From: Elizabethkingia meningoseptica_A
GTDB lineage: Bacteria; Bacteroidota; Bacteroidia; Flavobacteriales; Weeksellaceae
Assembly (NCBI RefSeq): GCF_045762675.1
Contig: NZ_JBJDLK010000003.1
Location: 310,001 to 374,000 of the forward strand
Reading direction: 5' to 3'
Length of the DNA: 64,000 nt
Positions 54,040-63,819 of the stretch are shown here, piece after piece. The position numbers and the translations under genes are program-made. Under the pieces are notes generated by a model. That model did not search any database. It was not told where the DNA came from and worked only from the letters and a program-made list of their open reading frames with translations. Each line of letters starts with the position of its first letter. Within the stretch, counting starts at the first letter, position 1.

Positions 54040-54987
54040 TTATTTTTTCTGATCCGTATTTCTGAAAGGCATAGCCCCAACCTTAAAGCTGCCGTCAATA
54101 ACAGCTTTCTCTAATACCAGAATACCTTTTAGCGATTCATAATCAACTTTATCCGCATCGTCCGTAGGTTTGTGGTAATCGTCATGTCCGCCTGTATGGA
54201 AAAATAAAACCGGAATGTCTTTTTCATAGAAAGAGGTCTGGTCCGAACCACCACGCCCTTCGTAACCTGTATAGAATTTCACAAACTTATCAGGATTGAT
54301 TTCTTTGAAGATCGTTTCAAATTCCGGAGAAGTTCCGTAACCGATAACAGAAACCCCTCTTTCCTTGTTCAGTCTGCCAATCATGTCCATATTCAGCATC
54401 CAAAGTACTTTACTGAGGTCATATGTTGGATTTTTCACAAAATACCGTGAACCCACCAATCCTAACTCTTCTGCCCCGAATGCAATAAACAGAAAATTCA
54501 CCGGTTCTTTTATTGTATTCTGACTATAAACACGTGCTAATTCCAGTAATCCTGCAACACCGGAAGCATTATCATCTGCACCATTGTGGATCATACCATA
54601 GCTGTCTTTTGCCAGGGAACTCCCTTGTTTTCCTTCTCCAAGATGATCATAATGCGCCCCAATAACAACGGTTTTAGCGGCATTGTTATTTAAAAAACCA
54701 ATAACATTTCTGGCCGGACGGATACTATCGTTAACTTTTACTTTTCGCACTTTAGCTTCAAAACTCTGATAATAACCATTTACACCTAAAGGCTCCAGTT
54801 TGTATTTTTTAAATTGTGAGGCGATGTATTTTGCAGCTTCCTGATTTTGTTTACTCCCTGTTCCGCGGCCTTTCATTCGGTCACTTGCCAAAAAATAAAC
54901 ATGCTTTTTCAGATTTTTAACTTCAATCTCCTGCGCATAGGAACATATTCCTAATAATAAGAAAGTAAACAGAATAGTATTTTTCAT
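54040..54987 (-). CDS. M28 family zinc aminopeptidase-like protein
   Basis: A 315-aa exported peptidase (signal peptide to about YAQE, residue 19). Zinc-site motifs are present: GAHYDHLG (H112), NGADDNASG (D139 region), GAEELG (E173/E174), NMDMIGR and a late histidine in TGGHDDYHKP. Likely trims peptides in the periplasm. The exact substrate is unknown. Confidence 0.92.
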   Translation of the reverse strand: MKNTILFTFLLLGICSYAQEIEVKNLKKHVYFLASDRMKGRGTGSKQNQEAAKYIASQFKKYKLEPLGVNGYYQSFEAKVRKVKVNDSIRPARNVIGFLNNNAAKTVVIGAHYDHLGEGKQGSSLAKDSYGMIHNGADDNASGVAGLLELARVYSQNTIKEPVNFLFIAFGAEELGLVGSRYFVKNPTYDLSKVLWMLNMDMIGRLNKERGVSVIGYGTSPEFETIFKEINPDKFVKFYTGYEGRGGSDQTSFYEKDIPVLFFHTGGHDDYHKPTDDADKVDYESLKGILVLEKAVIDGSFKVGAMPFRNTDQKK

Positions 54988-55050
54988 GGGTATTAATTCT
55001 TACAAAAATAGAGAAAAGCCTGTAACCTTACCAGTTTTTGGAAAATGAAG

Positions 55051-56703
55051 CTATAGCATCAGTTCTTTCGCCTGTTCAATAGCTGCATCGGTAATTTTAC
55101 TGCCACTCAACAGCTGGGCGATTTCCTGAAGTTTATCTTCTTTGCTCAACGGAACAATGGTAGACTGGGTTTTACCGGCAACCTCTGACTTTTTCACTTT
55201 ATAATTGTGGTCTCCTTTTGCGGCAACCTGTGCCAAATGGGTAATCACAATAAGCTGCATATCCTGCCCCATTTCATGCATTAATTTGCCTATTTCCTCT
55301 GCCACACGCCCCGATACTCCGGTGTCTATTTCATCGAGAATAAGCGTCGGCAGTTCGGAGTTTTCAGCCATAATCTTTTTTACAGCGAGCATTACCCGGG
55401 ATCTTTCACCTCCTGAAATAGCGGTATGTATCGGCTTTAACGGGAATCCTGAGTTTGCCTGGAATAAAAGCTGTATGGTATTTTTACCATATTCATTAAA
55501 ATCGGTATCTTCTTTCAGCGCTACTTCCATTTTTGCTTTTTCCAAGCCTAAGCGTTGCAAAATATACTGACTCTTTTCAACAAAAACCTTTGCTCCGGAA
55601 TTTCTTTTTTCTGTTAATTCAGTGGATAGTTTTGTGAGTTTTTCTTTTTGCTGCTCAATAAGTTGAAGCTGTTCTTTAATATGCTCTTCCAGATTTTCAG
55701 CAAGCCCCTGTTCACGGGACAGGTCTTCACGGATGCTAATAAGTTCTTCCAAGGATTGTACCTGATGTTTGATCAGCAATGTATTGACAAGATTAAGCCT
55801 TGTATTAAGCGCTGCAAGAGCTTCCGGATTTATCTGTACTTTTTCAAGTTCATTTTCACAGGAATCCGCAATATCCTTTAATTCAAAATATAATCCCTGA
55901 ATCCGTTCTGAAAGCTGATTAAAGTTTTCAGAATAACCGGCAATGCGTGAAAGTTTTATTTTAGCTTCATTCAGTATCGTGAGAACACCTGCCTCTTCCT
56001 GCTGCAGAAGCTGATAGGTTTGGGATAGCTGCTCAATAATGCTTTCTGCATTTTCCTGAGCAGCTAGTTCAGCTTTCAGTTCATCCAGATTCAGTTCATC
56101 CAGACGTGCTTCTTCAAGTTCCTGTAAAAGATACTGATGATAATCTGCTTCTTTATTTCCTTCTGCAAGGTGTTTTTCCAGCTGCAAAAGCTTAGCCCTG
56201 GCCTGCGTGAATACTTTATATTCTGACTGATATTCTGTAAGGAGTTTCTGATTTTTCGCCAGACCGTCTATAATATCAAACTGATACGCTTCTGAGAACA
56301 GATTGGATGTTTCAAACTGAGAATGGATGTCTATTAATCTTTCAGAAAGTTCCTGCAATGTATTCAGTGTTACCGGAACATCATTGATAAATGCTCTGGA
56401 CTTACCTGCAGGCGTTATTTCTCTCCGGATGATGGTTTCTTTTTCAAAATCGAGGTCGTTATCTTCAAAAAAGCTTTTAAACTTTTTTTCATCCAGTGAA
56501 AAAGTACCTTCTACAACACTTTTCTTTTCTGCGTCTGCAATAGCTTTCAAATCGGCTCTTTCCCCCATCATCAGGCGTAAAGCTCCAAGAATAATAGACT
56601 TACCTGCTCCTGTTTCTCCGGTAATTACCAGCAGGCCTTTATGCAGTTCCACCTCCAACTGGTCGATTAGTGCAAAATTCTGAATGAATATTTTAGATAA
56701 CAT
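55051..56703 (-). CDS. recN: DNA repair protein RecN
   Basis: A 550-aa SMC-like ATPase for double-strand break repair. Walker A GETGAGKS near the N-terminus, long coiled-coil arms (about 150-370), then SGGERSRVMLAVKKIM and Walker B LPTLILDEIDTGVSG. Normal length. Starts 24 bp after coaBC. In some related genomes a DUF4835 gene lies between these two; it is absent here. Confidence 0.97.
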   Translation of the reverse strand: MLSKIFIQNFALIDQLEVELHKGLLVITGETGAGKSIILGALRLMMGERADLKAIADAEKKSVVEGTFSLDEKKFKSFFEDNDLDFEKETIIRREITPAGKSRAFINDVPVTLNTLQELSERLIDIHSQFETSNLFSEAYQFDIIDGLAKNQKLLTEYQSEYKVFTQARAKLLQLEKHLAEGNKEADYHQYLLQELEEARLDELNLDELKAELAAQENAESIIEQLSQTYQLLQQEEAGVLTILNEAKIKLSRIAGYSENFNQLSERIQGLYFELKDIADSCENELEKVQINPEALAALNTRLNLVNTLLIKHQVQSLEELISIREDLSREQGLAENLEEHIKEQLQLIEQQKEKLTKLSTELTEKRNSGAKVFVEKSQYILQRLGLEKAKMEVALKEDTDFNEYGKNTIQLLFQANSGFPLKPIHTAISGGERSRVMLAVKKIMAENSELPTLILDEIDTGVSGRVAEEIGKLMHEMGQDMQLIVITHLAQVAAKGDHNYKVKKSEVAGKTQSTIVPLSKEDKLQEIAQLLSGSKITDAAIEQAKELML

Positions 56704-56727
56704 GTATAATTCCTTTACGCTATTCGT

Positions 56728-57939
56728 TTAGTGTAATTTTCCTTCTACCACATCCAGTATATCCTCTGCAACTTCAGTTTTCTTCTTCAGCTCGAAAACT
56801 TTACTTTCTCCTTCTTTTGTGAAAATACTGACCTTATTGGTATCTCTTTTAAAACCAGCTCCGGAATCCTGAAGGGAATTCAGAATAATGAGATCCAGAT
56901 TTTTTTGTACCAGTTTTGATTTGGCATATTCTACTTCATTTTGGGTTTCCAGAGCAAAACCTACCAACAACTGGTGGCTTTTCTTTTCTCCCATGGTTTT
57001 CAGAATATCCGGGTTTTTAACCAGTTCGATAATGAAGTCCTGTTCTTTCTTTTTGATTTTCTGATCCGAGTAATACTTCGGCGTGTAATCGGCAACCGCC
57101 GCACTCATAATAGCCACATCTACGTTTTCGTAGTATTTAAAAACCTCGTCAAACATTTCCTTAGCCGAAATGACGTTATGTAATGAAATATTCGGGTGTG
57201 TTGTATGCTGGCTGCTCGGACCTGAAATCAGGATGACTTTTGCACCACGGTCTGCCGCTGCTTCTGCAAGAGCGAATCCCATTTTTCCGGAGGAATGATT
57301 TCCTATAAAACGAACAGGATCGATAGGTTCAAAAGTAGGTCCCGCTGTGATCAGGATTGTTTTGCCTTTCAAAAGGGAAGATGAACTTTCGGTACTAAAG
57401 AAGGTTCTGAGATGTGTAAATATAGTTTCAGGTTCGGCCATTCTGCCTTTCCCTGTAAGTCCACTCGCCAACTCGCCTTCTTCAGCCGGGATAATATGAT
57501 TTCCGAATTCTTCAAGTTTATGAAGATTCGTTGTTGTTGTAGGGTGTGCGTACATATCCAGATCCATAGCCGGTGCTATAAAGACAGGACATTTTGCAGA
57601 GAGGTAAGTGGCTAATAAAAGATTGTCACATATCCCGGTAGCCATTTTAGCCATGGTATTGGCTGTGCACGGTGCAATCAGCATAACGTCTGCCCAAAGT
57701 GCCAGCTCAACATGGTTATTCCAGGTTCCGTCCGCAGTATAAAAGTTTGTATATACCGGTTTTCTGGATAAAGTTGAAAGACTGAGAGGGGTTACAAACT
57801 GATGCGCATCTTCCGTCATAACGACCTGAACTTCAGCTCCGTTTTTCACCAGATCTCTGATCAGAAAATGGATTTTATAGGCAGCAATACCTCCTGTAAC
57901 TCCTACTAATATCTTTTTCCCTTGTAAGCTGTTCGCCAT
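56728..57939 (-). CDS. coaBC: Bifunctional phosphopantothenoylcysteine decarboxylase/synthetase
   Basis: A 403-aa coenzyme A biosynthesis enzyme. The N-terminal flavoprotein decarboxylase (CoaC) has VGVTGGIAAYK, the catalytic histidine in WNNHVELALWAD (H76) and PAMDLDMY; the C-terminal synthetase (CoaB) begins KTILITAGPTFEPIDPVRFIGNHSSGKMG. Both halves are intact. Lies between rpoZ and recN in the order common to flavobacteria. Confidence 0.97.
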   Translation of the reverse strand: MANSLQGKKILVGVTGGIAAYKIHFLIRDLVKNGAEVQVVMTEDAHQFVTPLSLSTLSRKPVYTNFYTADGTWNNHVELALWADVMLIAPCTANTMAKMATGICDNLLLATYLSAKCPVFIAPAMDLDMYAHPTTTTNLHKLEEFGNHIIPAEEGELASGLTGKGRMAEPETIFTHLRTFFSTESSSSLLKGKTILITAGPTFEPIDPVRFIGNHSSGKMGFALAEAAADRGAKVILISGPSSQHTTHPNISLHNVISAKEMFDEVFKYYENVDVAIMSAAVADYTPKYYSDQKIKKKEQDFIIELVKNPDILKTMGEKKSHQLLVGFALETQNEVEYAKSKLVQKNLDLIILNSLQDSGAGFKRDTNKVSIFTKEGESKVFELKKKTEVAEDILDVVEGKLH

Positions 57940-58026
57940 GTTGAAAATTTATAGTAATAATACGACAAAAAGATGTCTTAAAAAAACATCTTCCTGCCAA
58001 TATCCATAAAAGTCGTTATAAAACGC

Positions 58027-58350
58027 TTAGTTTCTTTCTTCTGTCTTACGGAAATAGATATCACCGTCTAACCATTCCTGAACCGCAATTGAAGTTGGTT
58101 TTGGTAATCTTTCGTAATTTTTAGAGATTTCAATCTGCTCTCTGTTCTCAAAAACTTCTTCCAAAGTTGAATTGTGAACAGCGAACTCATCTAATTTCTG
58201 GTGAAGCTCAGTTCTAATTTCAGCATTAATCTGCTCAGCTCTCTTCCCCATAATTACGATAGCTTCGTAGATACTACCTACTTTCTCTTCAATTTTATTC
58301 TTATCGTAAGTAATGGTGTTTACTGGTGCTTTAGAATCTTTAACGCTCAT
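58027..58350 (-). CDS. rpoZ: RNA polymerase subunit omega family protein
   Basis: A 107-aa small protein (YEAIVIMGKRAEQINAE core), the Bacteroidota form of RNA polymerase omega with an extended C-terminus. Supports assembly of the polymerase beta' subunit. Context bamD-rpoZ-coaBC is typical. Confidence 0.88.
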   Translation of the reverse strand: MSVKDSKAPVNTITYDKNKIEEKVGSIYEAIVIMGKRAEQINAEIRTELHQKLDEFAVHNSTLEEVFENREQIEISKNYERLPKPTSIAVQEWLDGDIYFRKTEERN

Positions 58351-58379
58351 ATCTGGTTTACTTTAATTTGCAAATTTAG

Positions 58380-59390
58380 TTATTTTCTTGGAATTTTAAA
58401 AGTAGCTGCCGGCGGAGGTGTATTTAATACCGCAGAATCCCGCTGTAGCTCGTTTACTTTATTTTTATATTCCTTCCCTAGTTTTGATTTTTTATCATTC
58501 TCTGCTTTTTTCTCAAGCTCGGCAGCCTGCTCGGCAGATAGTTTTTTAATTTTAGCTTCTCTTTCAGCTCTTCTCTTATCGTATTCTACTTTTAGTTTCG
58601 CGAATTTCACTTTTTCATCTTCCAGAGACTCTCTTATTTTCACAGCATCTTTACTGTTGTCGGTATTCGGAAATTCACGTTCTACCTGTCTTGTAAAGGC
58701 TATTGCACTTTCAATCCTGTCAGCCTTCAATTCAAAGTTAGATAACGATGCAAGTTTTTCTTTAGACCTCATCATGTAATTATAGATCTGCGGACGTAAT
58801 TTTGTAGAAGGATAATCCTCCAGAACATTTTCAAATGTAATATCCGCAGCTTTATATTCCGCCATTTTATAATACTGGCGTGCATTTTCAAATGCTTTAA
58901 ATTCCAGCTTGTAAGATAATTCATCTACAAGCTTTGAAATATTTTTCGATCTTTCAGAACCCGGATAAGTGTTCAGGAATTCCTGAAGCTCATTAATCGC
59001 CGATACAGTACTTTCCTGATCCAGATTATAGTCACGGGAATCCTGATAGTAGCAAATAGCCGACATATAAGCCGCCTCTTCTCTGCGTGGATCTCTTGGA
59101 TTATTTACGGTAAAACTTTTAAACTGATGTCCTGCCAGCTTGTAACTCCTGTCATAGTAATTAGCATAAGCCTGCTTAAAGCTCATATCTGCTAACTCAT
59201 CTGTTCCTGCCAACAGATTGGGTAATCTGTCATAAAGTGCCAGAGCCTGCTTCCAGTTCTTTTTTTCATAGTATTTGTCTGCGGCTTTCAGAATTACGTC
59301 TTTGTCTGCGCTCTTCATGGCGTTGTCGAATTCTTTGTTACACGAAACAACGATTAATGCAAGAATAATAAAGGTTAGAGTCTTTTTCAT
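58380..59390 (-). CDS. bamD: Outer membrane protein assembly factor BamD
   Basis: A 336-aa lipoprotein (lipobox VVSC, Cys17) with TPR-like repeats across about 30-230 (for example YEKKNWKQALALYDRLPNL, YYKMAEYKAADITFENVLEDYPSTKLR) and a charged coiled-coil C-terminus (about 255-320), longer than the E. coli protein (about 245 aa). Component of the BAM complex at the inner face of the outer membrane. Followed by rpoZ with a 29-bp gap. Confidence 0.93.
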   Translation of the reverse strand: MKKTLTFIILALIVVSCNKEFDNAMKSADKDVILKAADKYYEKKNWKQALALYDRLPNLLAGTDELADMSFKQAYANYYDRSYKLAGHQFKSFTVNNPRDPRREEAAYMSAICYYQDSRDYNLDQESTVSAINELQEFLNTYPGSERSKNISKLVDELSYKLEFKAFENARQYYKMAEYKAADITFENVLEDYPSTKLRPQIYNYMMRSKEKLASLSNFELKADRIESAIAFTRQVEREFPNTDNSKDAVKIRESLEDEKVKFAKLKVEYDKRRAEREAKIKKLSAEQAAELEKKAENDKKSKLGKEYKNKVNELQRDSAVLNTPPPAATFKIPRK

Positions 59391-59447
59391 AAATATTTTC
59401 CGACTTTGCTAAAGGCGTCCTATTCATTGGTTTGCCTATTCAATCTG

Positions 59448-59455
59448 CAAAAATA
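59448..59455 (-). promoter_or_regulatory. -7 element of bamD
   Basis: The minus strand reads TATTTTTG, matching TAnnTTTG, 57 nt upstream of the bamD ATG. No -33 TTG at the usual distance. Confidence 0.4.
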
Positions 59456-59655
59456 AGCTTTTTTTTACAATAGAATTCTTTTTATGATAGTTTAACAAAA
59501 TAGCGCCCCTTTTTTAAGAAACCGCTATGTTTTATTATATACGGGCGTTCTCCAGCATTCTTTCTTTCATATACCTGATCATTAAGCTTACGGCTGTAGA
59601 TAGGCACATATGTTATATCCTGAAAACATCTGTGTTTCTGTTTTTAATTAAAGAA

Positions 59656-59682
59656 AAAGGCATTGTTTTAAACAATACCTTT
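59656..59682 (-). terminator. Terminator of the efflux operon
   Basis: AAAGGTATTGTTT pairs with AAACAATGCCTTT (one wobble) and is followed by TTCTTT on the minus strand, about 45 nt after the MFS stop codon. Confidence 0.8.
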
Positions 59683-59727
59683 CGCTCCGCCCTTTGGCTT
59701 TTATATCTTATTTATATCAAAAACAGA

Positions 59728-61305
59728 TTAATGTGCTGCATCTGCAGGGTTTATGGCAGATTTTCCCTGCTTAATAGACAGAACAAACGGAATACAGATA
59801 AGGAAAAGTACGCCGAGATACAGGAAGACATCGGCATAAGTAAGTACCATTGCCTGTTTCATGACCTGACCTTCCATCATTTTATACGCTCTGCTCAGTG
59901 CTTCCTGAGCCGTAGCACCCTTCGACATCATCAGCTGCTGATACATATGTATACGATCTGCAACAACATCCCGTGTAATATCAATATGAGACATCAGGTT
60001 AACTCTGTACTTCTGAGAATCTCTGGAAATAAAGGTTGTGATCAGTGCAATACCGAAAGAACCTCCCAGCTGACGCATCATCCCCGTAAAGGCTGCCCCC
60101 TCTGCAATCTCTCTTCCTTTTAAAGATGAAAGGGATAGCGTTGTAATAGGTACGAAAAGCAATCCTAATCCGATTCCCCTGATAACCAGCGGCCAGAAAA
60201 ATTCTTCTGTGGAGGTATGGGGTGTCATCTCATAATACATTGCCATACTGTAAAGAAAGAATATAGCAAATCCCAGAGTTACCAGATATTTCTGCGGTAC
60301 TCCTCTCTGGAGAAGCCGCCCGATAATCGGCATCATAAGTCCCGTCATAATCGAAGACGGTACCAAAAGCATTCCGGCATCGGTAGCCGTCCATCCCAAG
60401 ATTGACTGTGTATATATAGGAACAATAAATGTTGAACCATATAAACCAAAACCAAGTACAAAAGTAAGAACTGTTCCTACAGCAAGGTTGGTATTCTTCA
60501 GTACCCTTAGATTGACAATAGGATATTTTGCTGTAAGCTCCCGCCATATAAAGAAGATAGCAGAAAGTACTGTAACAATACTTAAGATAAGAATGATCTT
60601 GTCGTTAAACCAGTCGTCCTGCTGACCATGCTCCAGAACATACTGTAAAGATCCCACAGATGCTGAAAGCAGGATAATTCCCCACCAGTCGACTTCGCTT
60701 GGCTTTCTTTTTTCACCATAGCGCGGACTTTTTACAAAGTTCATGGCCAGCAAAGCGGCTATGGCTCCAAGTGGAATATTAATATAAAAGATATATGGCC
60801 ATGAAAAGTTATCTACGATATATCCGCCTAAAGGAGGTCCCAGTGTAGGTCCTACAATTACACCCATACCATAAATAGCCTGTGCCATCCCTCTTTTTTC
60901 CACCGGGAAAATTTCAGTAATAATGGTTTGTGAAGTCACCAGTAACGCTCCTCCTCCAAGTCCCTGTATAAACCTGAATATAATAAGCTCTGCCATTGAA
61001 GTAGAGTTTCCGCAGAGGAATGATGCGACAGTAAATACGATGATTGAAGCGACAAAGTAGTTTCTCCTACCGAACTGCTGTGAAAGCCAGGCCGTCATCG
61101 GAACCATAATTACATTGGCAATGGCATATGCCGTAACCACCCATGCAACATCTTCCAGCGTTACCCCCAGCGATCCTTTCATAGAGTCCAGCGCCACATT
61201 CACAATGGTGGTGTCCACTATCTCCAGAAGGGCACATAATACCGCCATAATAACGATAATTACCCTTCTTAAACCATATTCTACAAGAGAATCCGGATTT
61301 TCCAT
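59728..61305 (-). CDS. emrB: DHA2 family MFS drug exporter (EmrB-like)
   Basis: A 525-aa inner-membrane proton antiporter with about 14 membrane spans. DHA2 features: LLEIVDTTIVNVALD in span 1, then GRRNYFVAS and the motif C region GMGVIVGPTLGPPLGGYIV. Works with the HlyD-type adaptor and the TolC-like protein encoded upstream to form a tripartite drug efflux system. Last gene of the operon. Confidence 0.94.
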   Translation of the reverse strand: MENPDSLVEYGLRRVIIVIMAVLCALLEIVDTTIVNVALDSMKGSLGVTLEDVAWVVTAYAIANVIMVPMTAWLSQQFGRRNYFVASIIVFTVASFLCGNSTSMAELIIFRFIQGLGGGALLVTSQTIITEIFPVEKRGMAQAIYGMGVIVGPTLGPPLGGYIVDNFSWPYIFYINIPLGAIAALLAMNFVKSPRYGEKRKPSEVDWWGIILLSASVGSLQYVLEHGQQDDWFNDKIILILSIVTVLSAIFFIWRELTAKYPIVNLRVLKNTNLAVGTVLTFVLGFGLYGSTFIVPIYTQSILGWTATDAGMLLVPSSIMTGLMMPIIGRLLQRGVPQKYLVTLGFAIFFLYSMAMYYEMTPHTSTEEFFWPLVIRGIGLGLLFVPITTLSLSSLKGREIAEGAAFTGMMRQLGGSFGIALITTFISRDSQKYRVNLMSHIDITRDVVADRIHMYQQLMMSKGATAQEALSRAYKMMEGQVMKQAMVLTYADVFLYLGVLFLICIPFVLSIKQGKSAINPADAAH

Positions 61306-61395
61306 TAATAAATTAAGGTATTTGAAAAAGTAGTCTCAAAAAAATCATAAAGCTGATTATAACTTCCGAGACCGCCTCTCCTTTGATTTATAAAA

Positions 61396-62484
61396 TTATT
61401 TAGTAATCACATCTACATCCAGATTCATTCCCGGACGAAGATATTTCAGCATTGGATCCTTCGGATTTTCAAATTCGATGGTAACCGGTAATCTCTGTAC
61501 TACTTTCACAAAGTTTCCAGATGCATTATCCGGAGGAAGCAAAGAAAACTGAGCTCCGGTAGCTGGTGAGAATGAACTCACTTTTGCTTCAAATTTATGC
61601 TGAGGATAAGCATCTGCCTTGATTTCAACTTTTTGTCCGATTCTCATTTTTTCCAATTGCGTTTCCTTGAAGTTAGCCACTACCCAAACATGTTCATCAA
61701 CGATGTTAAATAATTGCTGTCCCGGATTTAGTAATTGTCCAGGCTGAAGGTCTACTCTCGATACATATCCGGAAACCGGTGCTGTAATCACTGTATAAGA
61801 CAGATTAATCTTTGCAGATTCTAAAGCTGCCTGACTTTTTTGAAGATTAGCTTTTGCAACAGATACCTGAGATCCTACTGCATGGCTTTGAGAAATGGTA
61901 GCCTGTGTCTGATTCTGTGTTGCCAGTCTCTGACTTTCCAATCCTTTTACTGTAGCCTGAGCTTCAAGCATTGCTGTACGTGCCTGCTCGAACTGCTGCT
62001 TGGTGATACTGTGATCCTGGTACAGGTTATTATATCTGTTATAATCCTGTGTTGCCTGCCAGAGTTTAGCTTTTGCTGCATCTATGTTTGCATTCATTGC
62101 AGCCACCTGACTATTGGTAATAGGTAAAGTTGATGTAGATGCCGCAGTTTGAGCTTCTGCTGCTGTAATATTACTTTCTGCCTGTACTACTCCTGCTTTA
62201 GCTTCATCTACTTTTGTATTGATGTCACTTGCATCTAATATAAGAAGGGTATCACCTTTTTTCACATATTGGTTATCCTTCACCTTTACCTCTTTTACAA
62301 AGGCCTGAATTCTTGGTGTGATCGCCGTAATGTTGGTTTCGATCTGCGCATCGTCCGTTGTCTGATGAACCTGCGCATGCTGATATTTGTAGAATCCAAA
62401 TGCACCACCTCCGATGATAAGAACCGCAAGGATGGCAATAAATTTTGAATTGATTTTCTTGTTATTTGAAACTTGCTCAGACAT
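61396..62484 (-). CDS. emrA: HlyD family periplasmic adaptor (EmrA-like)
   Basis: A 362-aa membrane fusion protein. One N-terminal anchor (about 14-32), biotinyl-lipoyl-like halves (about 40-80 and 245-275: ITAPVSGYVSRVDLQPGQLLNPG), a long A/Q-rich coiled-coil hairpin (about 85-230) and a beta-barrel C-terminus. Links the MFS pump to the outer-membrane channel. 90 bp before the MFS gene. Confidence 0.93.
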   Translation of the reverse strand: MSEQVSNNKKINSKFIAILAVLIIGGGAFGFYKYQHAQVHQTTDDAQIETNITAITPRIQAFVKEVKVKDNQYVKKGDTLLILDASDINTKVDEAKAGVVQAESNITAAEAQTAASTSTLPITNSQVAAMNANIDAAKAKLWQATQDYNRYNNLYQDHSITKQQFEQARTAMLEAQATVKGLESQRLATQNQTQATISQSHAVGSQVSVAKANLQKSQAALESAKINLSYTVITAPVSGYVSRVDLQPGQLLNPGQQLFNIVDEHVWVVANFKETQLEKMRIGQKVEIKADAYPQHKFEAKVSSFSPATGAQFSLLPPDNASGNFVKVVQRLPVTIEFENPKDPMLKYLRPGMNLDVDVITK

Positions 62485-62508
62485 GTTAATGTTTATTATT
62501 TGCCGTTA

Positions 62509-63819
62509 TTAATATTTTATTTCTCCTGTTTGTCTTAATAAATTGAAGTAAGACCATTTTTTGTCTGCTCTTCCGTATACCAGATTAAGCTGTGCCTGTA
62601 ACTGCTCTACATCCGCAGTAAGAAGGTCTGTTGTGGTTGCAAGACCATTATCGAATTTATTTTTAACTACTTTATAGTTCTCATTAGCCTGTTCTACGGC
62701 TTCCTGATAAACTTTGATTTTTTCGTTCTGCAGCTGGTAATCTTCATAAGCGTTATGAACATCCGTTTTCACTTTATCGTTCAATGCTTTTTTGTTTTCC
62801 TGAATTTCAACTTGCTGTAATTTTGCAGTTTCTACAGTTGCTTTGTTCTTGTACAGGTTTGCCAGGTTATACGATAATGCCACTCCAGCCATCGTCATAT
62901 GATTAATCTGTAAAATTTGTGGCATCCAGGCATTAATATAACCCGCTGTAAGAGATACGGTAGGATAATAAGCAGCTTTAGCAATATCTACATTTGCTTT
63001 ACTTATTTTTTCCTGCTCTGCAAGAATTTTATATTCCTGTCTCTGCTCAACTGATTTTTCCTGAAGCCCCTGCTCTCCTACAAATTCCTGTGCTTCATCT
63101 GCTCCAAGCTCGGGATCAATCTCAGTTCCTTCCGGCAGCCCTAAAAGAACGCCAAGGTTATAATTAAGAACATTTACATTTTTCTTGGCATCTGCTAAAG
63201 ATAATTTCACGTTGCTTTCCTGAAGTTTAACTCTCATCAGGTCGTTTCTTGCCACCACACCATTCAGTTCAAGCTTTTCAAAGTCTACACTTCTCTGGTG
63301 TGAACGGGATAAGTTTTCATTAATCACATTAATGGCCTGTTTCGCTTTATACAGGTTAACAAATCCTTGTGTTGCTGTAAGGGCAATGTCCTGCTTGTCA
63401 TTATCCAGCTGATACTGCTGTACAGATTTCTGATACTCTGCAACGGCGATTCCGTTCTTAATTTTAAATCCCGCAAAAAGTGGCATTCCAAAGTTAAGTT
63501 GTTGTATCGCAACATAATCCGGTGAAGGGGCTGACCCGCCTCCGCTTAAAGCCGGAATTGAAGATTTGATGTCCATGGTATTAAACGGTTTCATAAGGTT
63601 CCCGCTTAATGTAAGGTCTGGTAATCTTTTATTTTTCGCCTCCTGAACTTTGGAATCCATTGTATTAAGCTGTGCTTCTGAAATTTTAATTTTCGAGTTA
63701 TTTTTCACGCTTAATGCAACAGCTTCTGACAAAGTTATTTTTTGTACTGTTTGTGCGAATCCAATGCCTGCTCCTCCTAATAATGCAAGCAAAAGGATCT
63801 TAGTTGTCGTTTTTTTCAT
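62509..63819 (-). CDS. tolC: TolC family outer-membrane efflux channel
   Basis: A 436-aa protein with a signal peptide (about 23 aa, ending GFAQ) and two repeated helical OEP domains with Q/N/A-rich helices, for example KITLSEAVALSVKNNSKIKISEAQLNT. Forms the outer-membrane conduit of the tripartite pump. Its start overlaps the upstream regulator gene by 20 nt, so translation is likely coupled. Confidence 0.93.
   Translation of the reverse strand: MKKTTTKILLLALLGGAGIGFAQTVQKITLSEAVALSVKNNSKIKISEAQLNTMDSKVQEAKNKRLPDLTLSGNLMKPFNTMDIKSSIPALSGGGSAPSPDYVAIQQLNFGMPLFAGFKIKNGIAVAEYQKSVQQYQLDNDKQDIALTATQGFVNLYKAKQAINVINENLSRSHQRSVDFEKLELNGVVARNDLMRVKLQESNVKLSLADAKKNVNVLNYNLGVLLGLPEGTEIDPELGADEAQEFVGEQGLQEKSVEQRQEYKILAEQEKISKANVDIAKAAYYPTVSLTAGYINAWMPQILQINHMTMAGVALSYNLANLYKNKATVETAKLQQVEIQENKKALNDKVKTDVHNAYEDYQLQNEKIKVYQEAVEQANENYKVVKNKFDNGLATTTDLLTADVEQLQAQLNLVYGRADKKWSYFNLLRQTGEIKY

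Larger units (their letters stand above)
59391..59727. other. Intergenic region before bamD
   Basis: 337 bp between bamD and the end of the MFS gene. It holds the bamD -7 box and the efflux-operon terminator. A plus-strand frame here continues antisense into the MFS gene and is not protein-like. Nothing else recognised. Confidence 0.5.

Noticed and set aside
55025..56727. Missing DUF4835 (PorD-like) gene between coaBC and recN as a deletion
   Set aside because: The 24-bp spacing shows no remnant, and I cannot tell whether the gene lies elsewhere in this genome.
59527..60123. 198-aa plus-strand frame
   Set aside because: Mostly antisense to the MFS gene. Composition is not protein-like (Cys, His and Ile runs), with no start context.
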